Shown: positions 8,744 to 17,650, counted from the stretch's first letter. The stretch is DNA of 64,000 bases from Selenomonadaceae bacterium (GCA_017614505.1 JAGABT010000017.1:124001-188000); one strand, 5' to 3'. Made by a program: numbers and translations. Notes: generated by a model from the letters alone, not told the origin.

Positions 8744-10570
8744 TTATTCCTCCACAAGAGGCTTTAGCGAATTTAACCGCAAAACCTCGAAATTTTCAGC
8801 TTTGCCTTTGAGTTTGACGCTGTTCCCAAGCGAAGTAACATCAGCGCCTTCGCCCAGAATATCCGCAACGGCACGCGAAATCAAAATCGTTCCGCCGCTG
8901 GCATTCGCTTCGAGCCTCGCCGCCGTGTTGACGGTATCGCCTATCGCGGTGTAGTCCATTCTGAAAGAAGTGCCGATGTTTCCTACGACCGCGCTCCCCC
9001 AGTGAACGCCTATCCCAAAAGAAATTTTCCGCCCGTAGCGTTCCATAAGTTCATCGTTAAGCTTTTTCGAGTCGGCAATCATATCGAGCGCCGCGCGGCA
9101 GGCAAGCTCAACAGGTTTTTCCTGAGGAAGCGGCGCGTTCCAGAAAGCCATCGTACAATCGCCAACGAATTTATCTAAAGTCCCGTGGTATTTCCTGACG
9201 CAGGTCGCCGTTAAGGTCAGGTAGCGGTTGAGAATTTCCACGACAGTCGTCGGCGGTAGCACTTCGCTCATGGAAGTAAAGCCTCGAATATCTACGAAAA
9301 GCACGGCAATATTTTTCAGCTCGCCGCCCAGTTCGATAGACGCGGAACCGCCGTCGAGAAGCTGGCGCATAACTGCAGGGTCGACGTAGCGCTGGAAAGT
9401 CGTCGATACCTGCTCCTTTTCCGTGCTGGCAAGAATGTAATTGGTCGCAATGGCGCCGATAAACAGCACGCTCACGGAAAGCGGAATCCACGAAATGTGC
9501 ACCATGATGCCGCAGTAACGGAAAATCTGGCACAGTACCAGCCAGCCCAGTGAAATGACCAGCCAGCTGCCTACGATACGCCGCATACTTCCGCGTCGAA
9601 ATGAAAATTCTACCGCAAAAGTCAGTAGAAAAAGAAACGCCAGCTGCTCATTTTGTCCGGCTTCGCGCAGGAATTTCGCCCTTTGAAAAGCTTGAATGGC
9701 GTTGGCGTGAATGTCAATCCCGTACATTAAATCCGACCGGTCGAGTGACGTTGGTACGGCGTCCTGCATTCCTGGCGCATACGGTCCGATTAATACAATC
9801 TTGTCGCGGTAAACGTCGGAACGCACATTCTCAGCCAGCAAATCCCAGAAATTATTTTCCCCCGCATAACTTTTCGCCGTAAACGGCAGGTAGTAAATCC
9901 CGTTGCCTTCAGTTACCGGCGGCGGATTAGGTTCGACGCCCTTGAAACCGCACCATTTTTCGTAAATCACCCGCGCGAAAGAGTACAGCCGCCCGCGCTC
10001 CTCAACATTCACGTATAAAAGTTCGTGCCGCGAAATTCCGTCGGGCTCGTTCGGCGCGTTGATATGTCCCGTGTCAGTCACGGCGTTCAGCGCGGGAAAT
10101 GCACCAATCCACGGCCATATTCTGTTCCATGACGCGTAAGGGTCTGCGCTGTCCGAAAAAATTTTTTCCTCGTCCAAATCAGCCTCGGAGCCGACAACAA
10201 CATTTCCGTACTGAGCGGCTGCCTCGACAAGCATTCTGTCGCCTTCGGGGTCAGCGGAATTTTCGCCGGTAAAAAGAATGTCCAGCCCAATAACCGCTGG
10301 ACGATTTTCAGGAACATTGTTGTTCAGGTACGTGATGGCGGCGGCTATATCCCGCCGGCGAATTGAAGAATTGGGACCAAGTTTGTTCAGCGTAACCTTG
10401 TCAATTCCTATGACTACAATGTCGGGATTTTTTTCGCCGGCTTCCTGATAAAATTTATCGCAGGCTCTAAAATCTACCTCGTCGAGCCAGCCCGCTTTGG
10501 CAATCATCGTGATTAGCACGCTGACCAGAAAGGCGTCAACGAAACGAACGATTAATTTTCGCGCAGTCAC
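8744..10570 (-). CDS. CHASE2-domain class III adenylate cyclase
   Basis: A 608-residue membrane cyclase. One N-terminal membrane helix (about 12-28) is followed by a large extracytoplasmic CHASE2 sensor (about 30-300), then three membrane helices (LAFLFLLTFAVEF, WLVISLGWLVLC, PLSVSVLFIGAIATNY), then the catalytic domain. Both metal Asp residues are present (FVDIRGFTSM and KFVGDCTMAF). The substrate pair is Lys (TLDKFVGD) with Thr (DYTAIGD), the class IIIb adenylate cyclase pattern, and TVNTAAR supplies the transition-state Asn and Arg. It should make cAMP in response to a periplasmic signal. The GTG start overlaps the stop of the upstream LPP20-like gene by 4 bp (GTGA), so translation is coupled. 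Confidence 0.9.
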   Translation of the reverse strand: MTARKLIVRFVDAFLVSVLITMIAKAGWLDEVDFRACDKFYQEAGEKNPDIVVIGIDKVTLNKLGPNSSIRRRDIAAAITYLNNNVPENRPAVIGLDILFTGENSADPEGDRMLVEAAAQYGNVVVGSEADLDEEKIFSDSADPYASWNRIWPWIGAFPALNAVTDTGHINAPNEPDGISRHELLYVNVEERGRLYSFARVIYEKWCGFKGVEPNPPPVTEGNGIYYLPFTAKSYAGENNFWDLLAENVRSDVYRDKIVLIGPYAPGMQDAVPTSLDRSDLMYGIDIHANAIQAFQRAKFLREAGQNEQLAFLFLLTFAVEFSFRRGSMRRIVGSWLVISLGWLVLCQIFRYCGIMVHISWIPLSVSVLFIGAIATNYILASTEKEQVSTTFQRYVDPAVMRQLLDGGSASIELGGELKNIAVLFVDIRGFTSMSEVLPPTTVVEILNRYLTLTATCVRKYHGTLDKFVGDCTMAFWNAPLPQEKPVELACRAALDMIADSKKLNDELMERYGRKISFGIGVHWGSAVVGNIGTSFRMDYTAIGDTVNTAARLEANASGGTILISRAVADILGEGADVTSLGNSVKLKGKAENFEVLRLNSLKPLVEE

Positions 10571-11508
10571 ATTCGCATTCCTCTGATTCGGTTGCTGGTG
10601 AATACCACGGCGCCTTCCTCCAGAAAGTGCGTCACCAGATTTTCAGCGAGAATTTTATCAGCGTCTTCCGTGGAAATGACGGGACAGGTGCCGTCGTCGC
10701 TGAGAAGTGCCGCATTTATCACCAGCGGATTATTTCCGGCGCGCGATAAATTTCCGTCAGCATCTTGCCGGTTAGCGACTCGAAGGCTTTGAGTTCCAGC
10801 GCTCGTCAAAATTATAAAGTCGTCCTCGCCGCCAAAATCTGGCAAATTTTTTTCGGCGTAACCAATCATGCCCTGCGCGATAACTTTGTCGTAGTCCAAG
10901 TTGCTGAAAGCGTAAATCGAGTGGTTCAGTTCATTGCGAATGACCGGCGACAGAACCGGCTTCAGCTCCAAATCGCCGCAGTCGATGATAAGACCGGTGT
11001 ACTCGCCCTCGATTAATACGTCGCTGGTCGGCGTAAGAAAATCTTCTCTGGCGACGGGACTGAACGCCGCCTCAGCAAACGAGCCCGTCACGCCGTAAAT
11101 CGGAACGCTCAAGATAACAGTGCAGTTTCCGCGTTCGTCGTAAGTCTCGGAAAGCACGTTCGCGCCTTTAATCAGCGCGTTAACTTTTTGTATCTCCAGT
11201 GTCTCCTTCGACGTAATTTGAACTTTACCAGCCGCCTCCGCCAGGTTGCGATACCCATCCATCATCGCCATTCTTCTGGCGAATAATTTTTCAGAAGGTG
11301 TATTTTTTTTACCGTCATGAGCAAATCCATGCCCTTCGACCGTCAGCGTTTCATTCGCCCACCAGTTCCAATTTGGCAAAGGTTCTATCTGCGCCGTTTG
11401 AATATATGCAGGAATTAGAGCAACGCTCGAATCTGCGCTGGTGACGTTTTGCGTGTGGAAGAGCGAAATCCCAATCAAAGCTGCCGAGACAAAACAGACC
11501 TTGCGCAT
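10567..11508 (-). CDS. Exported LPP20/FlgP-like protein
   Basis: A 313-residue protein with an N-terminal signal peptide (MRKVCFVSAALIGISLFHTQ, cleavage probably after VTSA). No lipobox Cys is seen, so it is probably soluble or periplasmic. The stretch LTVEGHGFAHDGKK....LFARRMAMMDGYRNLAEAA is the recognisable LPP20-type segment: an early beta-strand, then an Ala/Arg-rich helix. The C-terminal part (VTHFLEEGAVVFTSNRIRGM) fits the same fold. It is first in the operon with the CHASE2 cyclase and may assist or modulate the sensor; that is inference. Function unknown. Confidence 0.6.
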   Translation of the reverse strand: MRKVCFVSAALIGISLFHTQNVTSADSSVALIPAYIQTAQIEPLPNWNWWANETLTVEGHGFAHDGKKNTPSEKLFARRMAMMDGYRNLAEAAGKVQITSKETLEIQKVNALIKGANVLSETYDERGNCTVILSVPIYGVTGSFAEAAFSPVAREDFLTPTSDVLIEGEYTGLIIDCGDLELKPVLSPVIRNELNHSIYAFSNLDYDKVIAQGMIGYAEKNLPDFGGEDDFIILTSAGTQSLRVANRQDADGNLSRAGNNPLVINAALLSDDGTCPVISTEDADKILAENLVTHFLEEGAVVFTSNRIRGMRM

Positions 11509-11556
11509 GAAAATTCACCTCCTGGACACGCTACTCGATTAAATATGTACATTAAG

Positions 11557-11585
11557 ATTTTACGAAATTTTTATGACTGCGTCAA
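11557..11585 (-). promoter_or_regulatory. Promoter of the cAMP/c-di-GMP operon
   Basis: On the minus strand TTGACG (11585-11580) and TAAAAT (11562-11557) are 17 bp apart, about 50 bp before the LPP20-like gene. The rest of 11509-11827 holds only the tRNA promoter; I see no other gene there. Confidence 0.7.
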
Positions 11586-11690
11586 TGTAAAGTTTCATGC
11601 CAAACTACGCGGTGCGTTTTTTGGAGGTTCTGTCCGCGCTATCGTGCCATCCGAAAATTTTTATTCAGTACCTGCCGAAATGAATCGCCA

Positions 11691-11719
11691 TTGACAAATC
11701 GTACTTTCTTTGGTAAACT
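11691..11719 (+). promoter_or_regulatory. Strong promoter of the tRNA-Asp/tRNA-Cys unit
   Basis: TTGACA (11691-11696) and TAAACT (11714-11719) are 17 bp apart. The consensus -35 fits a stable RNA promoter. A leader of about 100 bp separates it from the first tRNA. Confidence 0.7.
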
Positions 11720-11827
11720 AACGGCGTTGCAAAAGCAGCGGCTTTATCTGCCGAAGGAATTGCAGTGATTCGCAGGTGTTTTGTACATAGTCTTGCGGTC
11801 GACTTCATTTCGCGGCGAGAGCTGAAA

Positions 11828-11901
11828 GGCCCGGTAGTTTAGTTGGTTAGAATGCCGCCCTGTCACGGCGGAGGTCGTCGGTTCAAGTCCGATCCGGGTC
11901 G
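11828..11901 (+). tRNA. tRNA-Asp (GTC)
   Basis: The 74-nt cloverleaf has acceptor arms GGCCCGG and CCGGGTC, anticodon GTC in the loop CTGTCAC, the T-loop GGTTCAAGTCC and discriminator G. The 3' CCA is not encoded. Confidence 0.95.
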
Positions 11902-11913
11902 CTATAAAATCCT

Positions 11914-11984
11914 GGCGACATAGCCAAGTGGTAAGGCCGAGGTCTGCAAAACCTCTATCCCCAGTCCGATTCTGGGTGTCGCCT
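11914..11984 (+). tRNA. tRNA-Cys (GCA)
   Basis: The 71-nt cloverleaf has acceptor arms GGCGACA and TGTCGCC, anticodon GCA within TCTGCAAAA, discriminator T as usual for tRNA-Cys, and no encoded CCA. It lies 12 bp after tRNA-Asp. Confidence 0.95.
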
Positions 11985-12001
11985 CTTAATTTGTCAACGC
12001 G

Positions 12002-12027
12002 GCACTGCTTACGGTAGTGCTTTTATT
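12002..12027 (+). terminator. Terminator of the tRNA unit
   Basis: Stem GCACTGC / GTAGTGC with loop TTACG, followed by TTTTATT. It separates the tRNAs from ffh. Confidence 0.7.
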
Positions 12028-12048
12028 ATGTAGAAAGGCGGTGATTTC

Positions 12049-13485
12049 GTGTTTGAAGACCTTTCCCAGAACATACAGGAAGCCTTTCGCAAGCTGCGCG
12101 GTCACGGCAAGCTCACGGAAAAAGATGTCGATAAAGCCCTGCGCGACGTGCGTATGGCGCTCCTTTCCGCTGACGTGAACTACAAAATCGTCCGCCAGTT
12201 TGAAAAAAGCGTCAAAGCCCGCGCCGTCGATACCGAGATTCTCAGCAAGCTCACGCCCGCCCAGTCTGTTATCAAAATCGTCGACGAAGAACTTGCCAAA
12301 CTCATGGGCGGCAAAGCGGCGAAAATCAACATTTCCTCCCAGCCGCCAACCGTCATTCTCATGGTCGGACTTCAGGGCTCCGGCAAGACCACTTCCGCCG
12401 GTAAGCTCGCCCTTTCAATGCGCAAGCAGGGTAAACGCCCCGCGCTGGTAGCCGCCGACATTTACCGTCCCGCCGCTATCAAACAGCTGCAGGTTGTCGG
12501 CGAACAGGTTGAAGTTCCCGTCTTCACCGAGGACATTCAGGACGCTGTGCAAATCGCTAAAGATTCGCTTGCCTACGCCAATTCCCACGCCAAAGACGTG
12601 CTGATTATCGATACCGCCGGTCGCCTGCAAATCGACGAAAAACTCATGCAGGAGCTCAAGGACATTAAAGCTGCCGTCAAGCCGCACGAAATTCTTCTGG
12701 TCGTCGACGCCATGATTGGGCAGGAAGCGGTAAACGTTGCTGAAACTTTCCACAATGCGCTGGGAGTTGACGGCGTTGTTCTTACCAAACTCGACGGCGA
12801 TGCGCGCGGCGGTGCGGCTCTCTCAATCAAAGCTGCAACCGGCTGCCCTATCAAGTTCGTCGGTATGGGCGAAAAGCTGGAACCGCTCGAAGTCTTTCAC
12901 CCCGACCGCATGGCGTCACGAATCCTCGGAATGGGCGATGTCCTTTCGCTTATCGAAAAGGCGCAGTCCACTATCGACGCGAAGACCGCTGAAAAAATGG
13001 TCAAGAAAATCAAGTCCGACGAATTTACGCTGGCGGATTTTCTTGAACAGCTCCAGCAGGTTAAAAAGCTCGGTTCGCTCAACGATTTACTCGGAATGAT
13101 TCCAGGTATGGGCGGGCTTAAGAAAAAGCTCGTCGGTGTCGATTTAGACTTAGACGGCAAGGAAGTCCGGCACATGGAGGCGATTATCCTTTCCATGACG
13201 CCGCGCGAACGCAAGGACGTCAGCATTATCGACGCGAAACGCCGCAAGCGCATTGCAATGGGCAGCGGCACCAAAGTTTCTGACGTGAACAAACTCCTCA
13301 AGCAATTTGACGAAATGCGCAAGATGATGCGCCAGATGAGCGTCAAGGCTAATCAAGCCGTCGCGTCAAAAAAATCCAAAGCTAAAAAGGGGAAGTCTAA
13401 AAAACCTTCCGCGCCTAAACCCAAAATGCCGAATCTCGGCGGACTTCTGGGCGGACTCAGCGGAAAATTTCCCTTCATCAAATAA
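12049..13485 (+). CDS. ffh: Signal recognition particle protein Ffh
   Basis: The 478-residue SRP GTPase delivers ribosome-nascent chains to the membrane. It has an N domain (1-90), a G domain with P-loop GLQGSGKTT near 107 and DTAGR near 190, TKLDGDARGG near 248, and a Met-rich M domain (MIPGMGGL, MGSGTKVSDVNKLLKQF, MRKMMRQM). The tail is Lys-rich and ends GLLGGLSGKFPFIK. The start is GTG at 12049 behind AAAGGCGGTG. The usual upstream ylxM is absent and replaced by the tRNA pair. Confidence 0.98.
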   Translation: MFEDLSQNIQEAFRKLRGHGKLTEKDVDKALRDVRMALLSADVNYKIVRQFEKSVKARAVDTEILSKLTPAQSVIKIVDEELAKLMGGKAAKINISSQPPTVILMVGLQGSGKTTSAGKLALSMRKQGKRPALVAADIYRPAAIKQLQVVGEQVEVPVFTEDIQDAVQIAKDSLAYANSHAKDVLIIDTAGRLQIDEKLMQELKDIKAAVKPHEILLVVDAMIGQEAVNVAETFHNALGVDGVVLTKLDGDARGGAALSIKAATGCPIKFVGMGEKLEPLEVFHPDRMASRILGMGDVLSLIEKAQSTIDAKTAEKMVKKIKSDEFTLADFLEQLQQVKKLGSLNDLLGMIPGMGGLKKKLVGVDLDLDGKEVRHMEAIILSMTPRERKDVSIIDAKRRKRIAMGSGTKVSDVNKLLKQFDEMRKMMRQMSVKANQAVASKKSKAKKGKSKKPSAPKPKMPNLGGLLGGLSGKFPFIK

Positions 13486-13512
13486 ACCAAACCAACGGAA
13501 GGTGGTGAAACT

Positions 13513-13785
13513 GTGGTCAAAATCAGACTAAACCGCATGGGCGCAAAGAGGCAGCCGTTCTATCGCATTGTCGTTTCCGACAGCCGCTCTCCGCGCGACG
13601 GGCGTTTTATTGAAATCGTCGGCAATTACGACCCCACGAAGAATCCGGCTGTCGTCAATATCGACGAGGAAAAAGTCATCGGCTGGATAAAAAACGGCGC
13701 GCAGCCGACAGATACAGTTCGCTCGCTTCTCAGCAAGCAGGGCATTATGAAAAAAATCCATGAAGAGAGAAAGAGCAAGGCTTGA
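13513..13785 (+). CDS. rpsP: 30S ribosomal protein S16
   Basis: The 90-residue protein opens [20 protein letters not shown] and continues with [16 protein letters not shown], diagnostic of bS16. GTG start behind GGAAGGTGG, 27 bp after ffh. Confidence 0.98.
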   Translation: MVKIRLNRMGAKRQPFYRIVVSDSRSPRDGRFIEIVGNYDPTKNPAVVNIDEEKVIGWIKNGAQPTDTVRSLLSKQGIMKKIHEERKSKA

Positions 13786-13816
13786 CCTTCGCTCGAAAAA
13801 ATCGAGGTAACAAATT

Positions 13817-14044
13817 ATGCAGGAACTTGTAAAAGTGTTGGCACAGGCTCTGGTTGAAAATCCGGACGCGGTCGAAGTTGAAACCGTCGAAGAAGATTCG
13901 CGCACAGTTTTGAAATTGCACGTCGCTCAGGAAGATATGGGCAGAGTTATCGGCAAACAGGGCAGAATAGCCAAGGCTATTCGCACTATCGTCAAATCCG
14001 CCGCTACTCGGAACAATCAGAAAGTTACTGTCGACATCGATTAA
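13817..14044 (+). CDS. khpA: KH-domain RNA-binding protein KhpA
   Basis: A 75-residue single KH domain: LVEN.DAVEVE followed by the GxxG-type loop in GRVIGKQGRIAKAIRTIV. The family binds RNA and pairs with KhpB in Firmicutes. It follows rpsP by 31 bp as in the usual operon, but rimM and trmD do not follow; repeat element A1 does. Confidence 0.93.
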   Translation: MQELVKVLAQALVENPDAVEVETVEEDSRTVLKLHVAQEDMGRVIGKQGRIAKAIRTIVKSAATRNNQKVTVDID

Positions 14045-14108
14045 AATTTTCTGGCGGTGAGCCTCAGCGCTTGCCGCTTTTTTATTTGCAGGAACTTTTT
14101 GTTTTGGA

Positions 14109-14206
14109 TTAACTTTCTTTCGAGAAAGAAAGTTACAAAGAAAGCTCGGCCGCATAGGTCGCTTCCGGCGACCTGTGACGGCCGGCCGCCCGTCCATGGG
14201 CGGCCT
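14109..14206. repeat. Composite palindromic element A1
   Basis: Modules in order: hairpin AACTTTCTTTCGAGAAAGAAAGTT (14111-14134, written here in two arms around CG); linker ACAAAGAAAGCT; a long hairpin with outer arms CGGCCG and inner arms AGGTCGC/GGCGACCT around TTCC; and a GGCCGCC/GGGCGGCC hairpin with loop GTCCAT (14184-14205). This is the reference copy of a family found at eight places here. Confidence 0.85.
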
Positions 14207-14223
14207 CTATGCGCATGCTTTTT

Positions 14224-14318
14224 GTTTCAGCATTTCTTTCGGCGAGAAAGTGCAACTGCGATGAGTAAGAGCAGTTGCTGCTGGCAAAGAAAGCTGCGCC
14301 CGTCCATGGGCGGCCACT
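14224..14318. repeat. Composite palindromic element A2 (variant)
   Basis: Directly after A1 comes a rearranged copy: GTTTCAGCATTTCTTTC, an arm pair GCAACTGC/GCAGTTGC, the linker TGGCAAAGAAAGCT, and a GCCCGTCCATGGGCGGC hairpin. With A1 it fills the 302 bp between khpA and the DUF815 gene. Confidence 0.7.
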
Positions 14319-14346
14319 TTAATCGCTGTTTGATTGGAGGAACCTT

Positions 14347-15516
14347 ATGAATTTGCAAAATCTTATCGTCTGCCGCAACTTTCTTGACGACGAAATTTTC
14401 AATCCCAACGACGAATATGCCGCCGCCGCCAAACTCGTTGAACGCGCCGAAACTCTCGGCTTGAGCGGCAATATCTTTCGCGGCTACCTTATCTACAAGC
14501 TGGCGCACGAACCCAATCTGGTTTCCACGACCGTCGAACTCAACGGCGGCTATATCGGCGAAAGTCTGCGCGAAGCCTTCATTCACGATATTAAAATTCT
14601 GTTCAGCATTTACGCGCCGGCGACTTTTGAATTTCTCGGCAGGTACAAGCCAACCAGCGCCAATGCAAATGAATCTTTCGCCGAACTCGAAACTTCCCTT
14701 GAAAATCTGCGCGCCGCCGCCCAAATCGCTGACGCCTTCATCAGCCACTACAAAAAATTCGGCTGCGGTGACATCGCCTCCTACCGCGCCTTCCGCTGGG
14801 ACGGCAAGCTCGTCGGTATCAGGCACTTTGAAAATATTCGGCTCGAAGATTTGATTGGCTACGCGCACCAGAAGGAACTGCTCACGAAAAATACCGGCGC
14901 CTTCCTCGACGGCAAGCCCGCCAATAACGTCCTGCTCGTCGGCGCGCGCGGTACCGGCAAATCTTCCGGCGTCAAAGCCCTCGTCAACGAATACTATTCG
15001 CGCGGTCTGCGCCTGGTTCAAATCACTAAGCCCCAGCTGAAAAATCTGGCTGAAATTATGGAAACGCTCCGCAATTTCGCCAGCAGGCGCTTTATCGTTT
15101 TTCTGGACGATTTGTCTTTTGAAGAATCCGAGTCCGAGTACAAGTACCTGAAGTCGGCGATTGAAGGCGGCGTCGAATCTCAGCCGGAAAATATTCTGAT
15201 TTACGCCACGTCCAACCGGAGGCATCTTATTCGCGAAACGTGGCGCGACCGTGACGAATCTCACGAGGAACTTTACCGCGACGACAGCGTTAATGAAACC
15301 ATTTCGCTTTCCGACCGCTTCGGCTTGATTATTCACTACTACGCGCCGTCGCAGGAGGAGTACCTCAAAATTATCAGCCACATGCTTAAGAAAAAAAATA
15401 TCGCGCTGGACGAAGAAACGCTGCGGCTTGAAGGCTTGCGCTGGGAAATGTCGCACTCCGGCAGGAACGGGCGCACCGCTCAGCAGTTCGTGAATTACTA
15501 TCTGGGACAAAAATAA
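14347..15516 (+). CDS. DUF815-family AAA+ ATPase
   Basis: A 389-residue protein. The first ~175 residues are helical. The AAA+ core has Walker A VLLVGARGTGKSS near 200, Walker B FIVFLDDLSF near 255, sensor-1 ATSNRRHL near 290 and an Arg-rich segment after SDRFGL. This matches DUF815 ATPases of unknown function. The start ATG follows TTGGAGG. No obvious partner gene: repeat elements lie upstream and a separate promoter downstream. Confidence 0.85.
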   Translation: MNLQNLIVCRNFLDDEIFNPNDEYAAAAKLVERAETLGLSGNIFRGYLIYKLAHEPNLVSTTVELNGGYIGESLREAFIHDIKILFSIYAPATFEFLGRYKPTSANANESFAELETSLENLRAAAQIADAFISHYKKFGCGDIASYRAFRWDGKLVGIRHFENIRLEDLIGYAHQKELLTKNTGAFLDGKPANNVLLVGARGTGKSSGVKALVNEYYSRGLRLVQITKPQLKNLAEIMETLRNFASRRFIVFLDDLSFEESESEYKYLKSAIEGGVESQPENILIYATSNRRHLIRETWRDRDESHEELYRDDSVNETISLSDRFGLIIHYYAPSQEEYLKIISHMLKKKNIALDEETLRLEGLRWEMSHSGRNGRTAQQFVNYYLGQK

Positions 15517-15517
15517 A

Positions 15518-15546
15518 TTGCGCTGGAATATTTTTTGTGGTAAAAT
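15518..15546 (+). promoter_or_regulatory. Promoter of STAS-hypothetical-MATE operon
   Basis: TTGCGC (15518-15523) and TAAAAT (15541-15546) are 17 bp apart, 20 bp before the STAS start. Confidence 0.6.
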
Positions 15547-15566
15547 TTTCGGCAGAGGTGAATTTA

Positions 15567-15899
15567 ATGGAAATAAAAAAACAGCTTGACGGCACAAAAT
15601 TAACCGTAGCGTTAATCGGGCGGCTCGACGCAGTAACTGCAATTCAGCTCGACAAAGATTTTGCGAAGTCGCTGAACGGCGTGACAAATTTGACAATCGA
15701 TCTGGCGGAGCTGAGCTACATTGCGTCGGCGGGTTTAAGAATTTTGCTGAAGGCGCAGAAAAAAATGAACACGCAGGGCGAAATGCTGATAAAAAATGTT
15801 CAGCGCGACGTTCGGGAAGTGCTGGAAATGACGGGATTCGCGCGGCTGCTGACGATTGAAGATACGCAAGACTCGAAGAAACTTTCGCTGGGATTTTAA
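15567..15899 (+). CDS. STAS-domain anti-sigma factor antagonist-like protein
   Basis: A 110-residue single STAS domain: LTVALIGRLDAVTAIQLDKD at the N-terminus and LSYIASAGLRILLKAQKKM around the phosphorylatable Ser of SAG. The start is ATG at 15567 behind AGAGGTG. Relatives are switched by RsbW-type kinases. No kinase gene adjoins; the closest candidate in the window is the RsbW-like domain fused to the symporter at 36642-38255. Direct partnership is speculative. Confidence 0.88.
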   Translation: MEIKKQLDGTKLTVALIGRLDAVTAIQLDKDFAKSLNGVTNLTIDLAELSYIASAGLRILLKAQKKMNTQGEMLIKNVQRDVREVLEMTGFARLLTIEDTQDSKKLSLGF

Positions 15900-15911
15900 C
15901 GGAGGACTTTC

Positions 15912-16259
15912 ATGATTAAACCACTGGAGTTCGACGGATTATTTTTGCGCGCGAAAGTGCCTATTCCGTTCGTCGAAAGCAATTTCTACATGCCGGCGAA
16001 AGTCTTCGTTGAAGGTTACTTCCCCGCCGGTACGGTCTTCCAGTTTCTGGAGCCGATTTGCAGTAAAAAAATCAACGAGTACAACGATTTGGTGAACGAT
16101 TACTGCCACGCGGTTTCGCTTCTGTACAGCAACAAGTTCAAGGGCAACGAATCCGACGACGAGGAAGACGAGTACAAAGTTATTTTCCACGTGGATTTGA
16201 GCGCGCTGTTTCTGATTACTGAGCCGATTGACGCGGAGGGCAATGTCATTGAGCTTTAA
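15912..16259 (+). CDS. Hypothetical protein with acidic patch
   Basis: A 115-residue protein I do not recognise. It is mixed alpha/beta by eye, soluble, with an acidic run (ESDDEEDEYK) near 80-90. It follows the STAS gene by 12 bp (AACGGAGGACTTTC before the ATG) and overlaps the start of the MATE gene, so it is probably translated as part of that operon. Confidence 0.7.
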   Translation: MIKPLEFDGLFLRAKVPIPFVESNFYMPAKVFVEGYFPAGTVFQFLEPICSKKINEYNDLVNDYCHAVSLLYSNKFKGNESDDEEDEYKVIFHVDLSALFLITEPIDAEGNVIEL

Positions 16260-17607
16260 ACCGAAACCGCCGGCGGAAGAAATAAAACTTTCGGATCACT
16301 TCACCTTCCGGCGGCTGCTGAAGTTTACGTTTCCGTCAATCAGCATGGTCGTTTTCATGTCAGTCTACGGCGTGGTTGACGGATTTTTTGTATCGAATTT
16401 CGTTGGGAAAATCCCGTTCGCGGCGCTGAATTTCATCATGCCTTTTCTGCTGCTGCTGTGCTTTATCGGATTTTTATTCGGAACGGGCGGCGGCGCGCTG
16501 ATAGCAAAGACGCTGGGCGAGGGCGACAAAGTTAAAGCCAACAGAATTTTTTCAATGCTGGTGTACGTTTCGTTCGCGCTGGGAATTTTGTTTGCGATTT
16601 TTGGAATGCTGGAACTGCGGCGGGTTGTGGAATTTCTTGGCGCGCGCGGCGAACTTCTGGAAATGAGTTTGACCTACGGACGAATCGCGCTGCTGGGACT
16701 GCCGATGTATGTTTTGCAGTCGGAGTTCCAGATTTTATTTTCGACGGCGGAAAAACCGCAGCTGGGCTTTTACATGACGGTTGCGGCGGGCGTTGCGAAC
16801 ATTGCGCTGGACGCGGTATTCATTCTGGGGCTGGATTGGGGGCTGGAAGGCGCGGCGGCGGCTACGGCTTTGAGCGAATGCCTCGGCGGGATTTTGCCGC
16901 TGATATATTTCGCGCGCCCGAACTCAAGCCTGCTCCGGCTGACGAAAACCAAATTCGACGGCAAAGCGCTCTGGCAAACCTGCACGAACGGCATATCTGA
17001 ACTTTTAACGAGCGTGTCAATGTCGCTGGTCGGAATGCTTTACAACTGGCAGCTTTTGAACTACGCGGGCTCGGACGGCGTGGCGGCTTACGGCGTGCTG
17101 ATGTACGTCAACTTTATCTTCGTATCAATTTTCATAGGCTACGAAGTCGGAGCGTCGCCGCTGGTGAGCTACCATTTCGGCGCGCAGAATTTCGCCGAGC
17201 TGAAAAATTTACTGCAGAAAAGCCTGGTGCTAATCAGCGCGTTCGCAACGGTGATGTTTCTGAGCGCGGAACTTCTGGCGCGACCAATGGCGTCGATATT
17301 CGTTGGCTACGACGCGGGCTTGCTGGCGCTCACGGCGCGGGCGTTCAGGATTTACGCGTTTTCATATTTATTTTCCGGCTTCGCGATATTCAGCTCGGCG
17401 TTTTTCACGGCGCTCAACAACGGATTAATCTCAGCGGTCATTTCGGCGCTCAGGACGCTGGTTTTTGAGGTTACGGCGGTAATGGTATTCCCACTGCTCT
17501 GGGGGCTCGACGGAATCTGGCTGGCGATGGTCGGCGCGGAAGTCATGGCAGTAGCGGTAGCGTCGCTGTTTTTGTACTTCAATCGAAAAAAATATCGATA
17601 CTGGTAA
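16243..17607 (+). CDS. MATE-family efflux transporter
   Basis: An integral membrane protein with about 12 predicted helices in two repeated halves: FTFPSISMVVFMSVYGVVDGFFVSN and the matching segment near 250 (LLTSVSMSLVGMLYNW). MATE carriers export drugs or metabolites in exchange for Na+ or H+. The start is ATG at 16243 or TTG at 16249; GGAGGG is closer than ideal for the ATG. It overlaps the preceding gene by 17 bp. Substrate unknown. Confidence 0.88.
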   Translation: MSLSFKPKPPAEEIKLSDHFTFRRLLKFTFPSISMVVFMSVYGVVDGFFVSNFVGKIPFAALNFIMPFLLLLCFIGFLFGTGGGALIAKTLGEGDKVKANRIFSMLVYVSFALGILFAIFGMLELRRVVEFLGARGELLEMSLTYGRIALLGLPMYVLQSEFQILFSTAEKPQLGFYMTVAAGVANIALDAVFILGLDWGLEGAAAATALSECLGGILPLIYFARPNSSLLRLTKTKFDGKALWQTCTNGISELLTSVSMSLVGMLYNWQLLNYAGSDGVAAYGVLMYVNFIFVSIFIGYEVGASPLVSYHFGAQNFAELKNLLQKSLVLISAFATVMFLSAELLARPMASIFVGYDAGLLALTARAFRIYAFSYLFSGFAIFSSAFFTALNNGLISAVISALRTLVFEVTAVMVFPLLWGLDGIWLAMVGAEVMAVAVASLFLYFNRKKYRYW

Positions 17608-17615
17608 ACTGAAAA

Positions 17616-17650
17616 ATCCCCACGGCAAAAGCTGCGGGGATAATTTTTTT
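17616..17650. terminator. Bidirectional terminator between MATE and aldo/keto reductase genes
   Basis: Arms ATCCCC and GGGGAT with further pairing (GGC/GC) around AAAA, followed by ATTTTTTT and preceded by GAAAAA. It lies between convergent genes. Confidence 0.7.

Noticed and set aside
14109..14206. Elements A-G as ordinary rho-independent terminators
   Set aside because: They contain several hairpins, occur in both orientations, also upstream of same-strand genes, and most lack a T run after the G/C stem. A terminator role at C and G remains possible.
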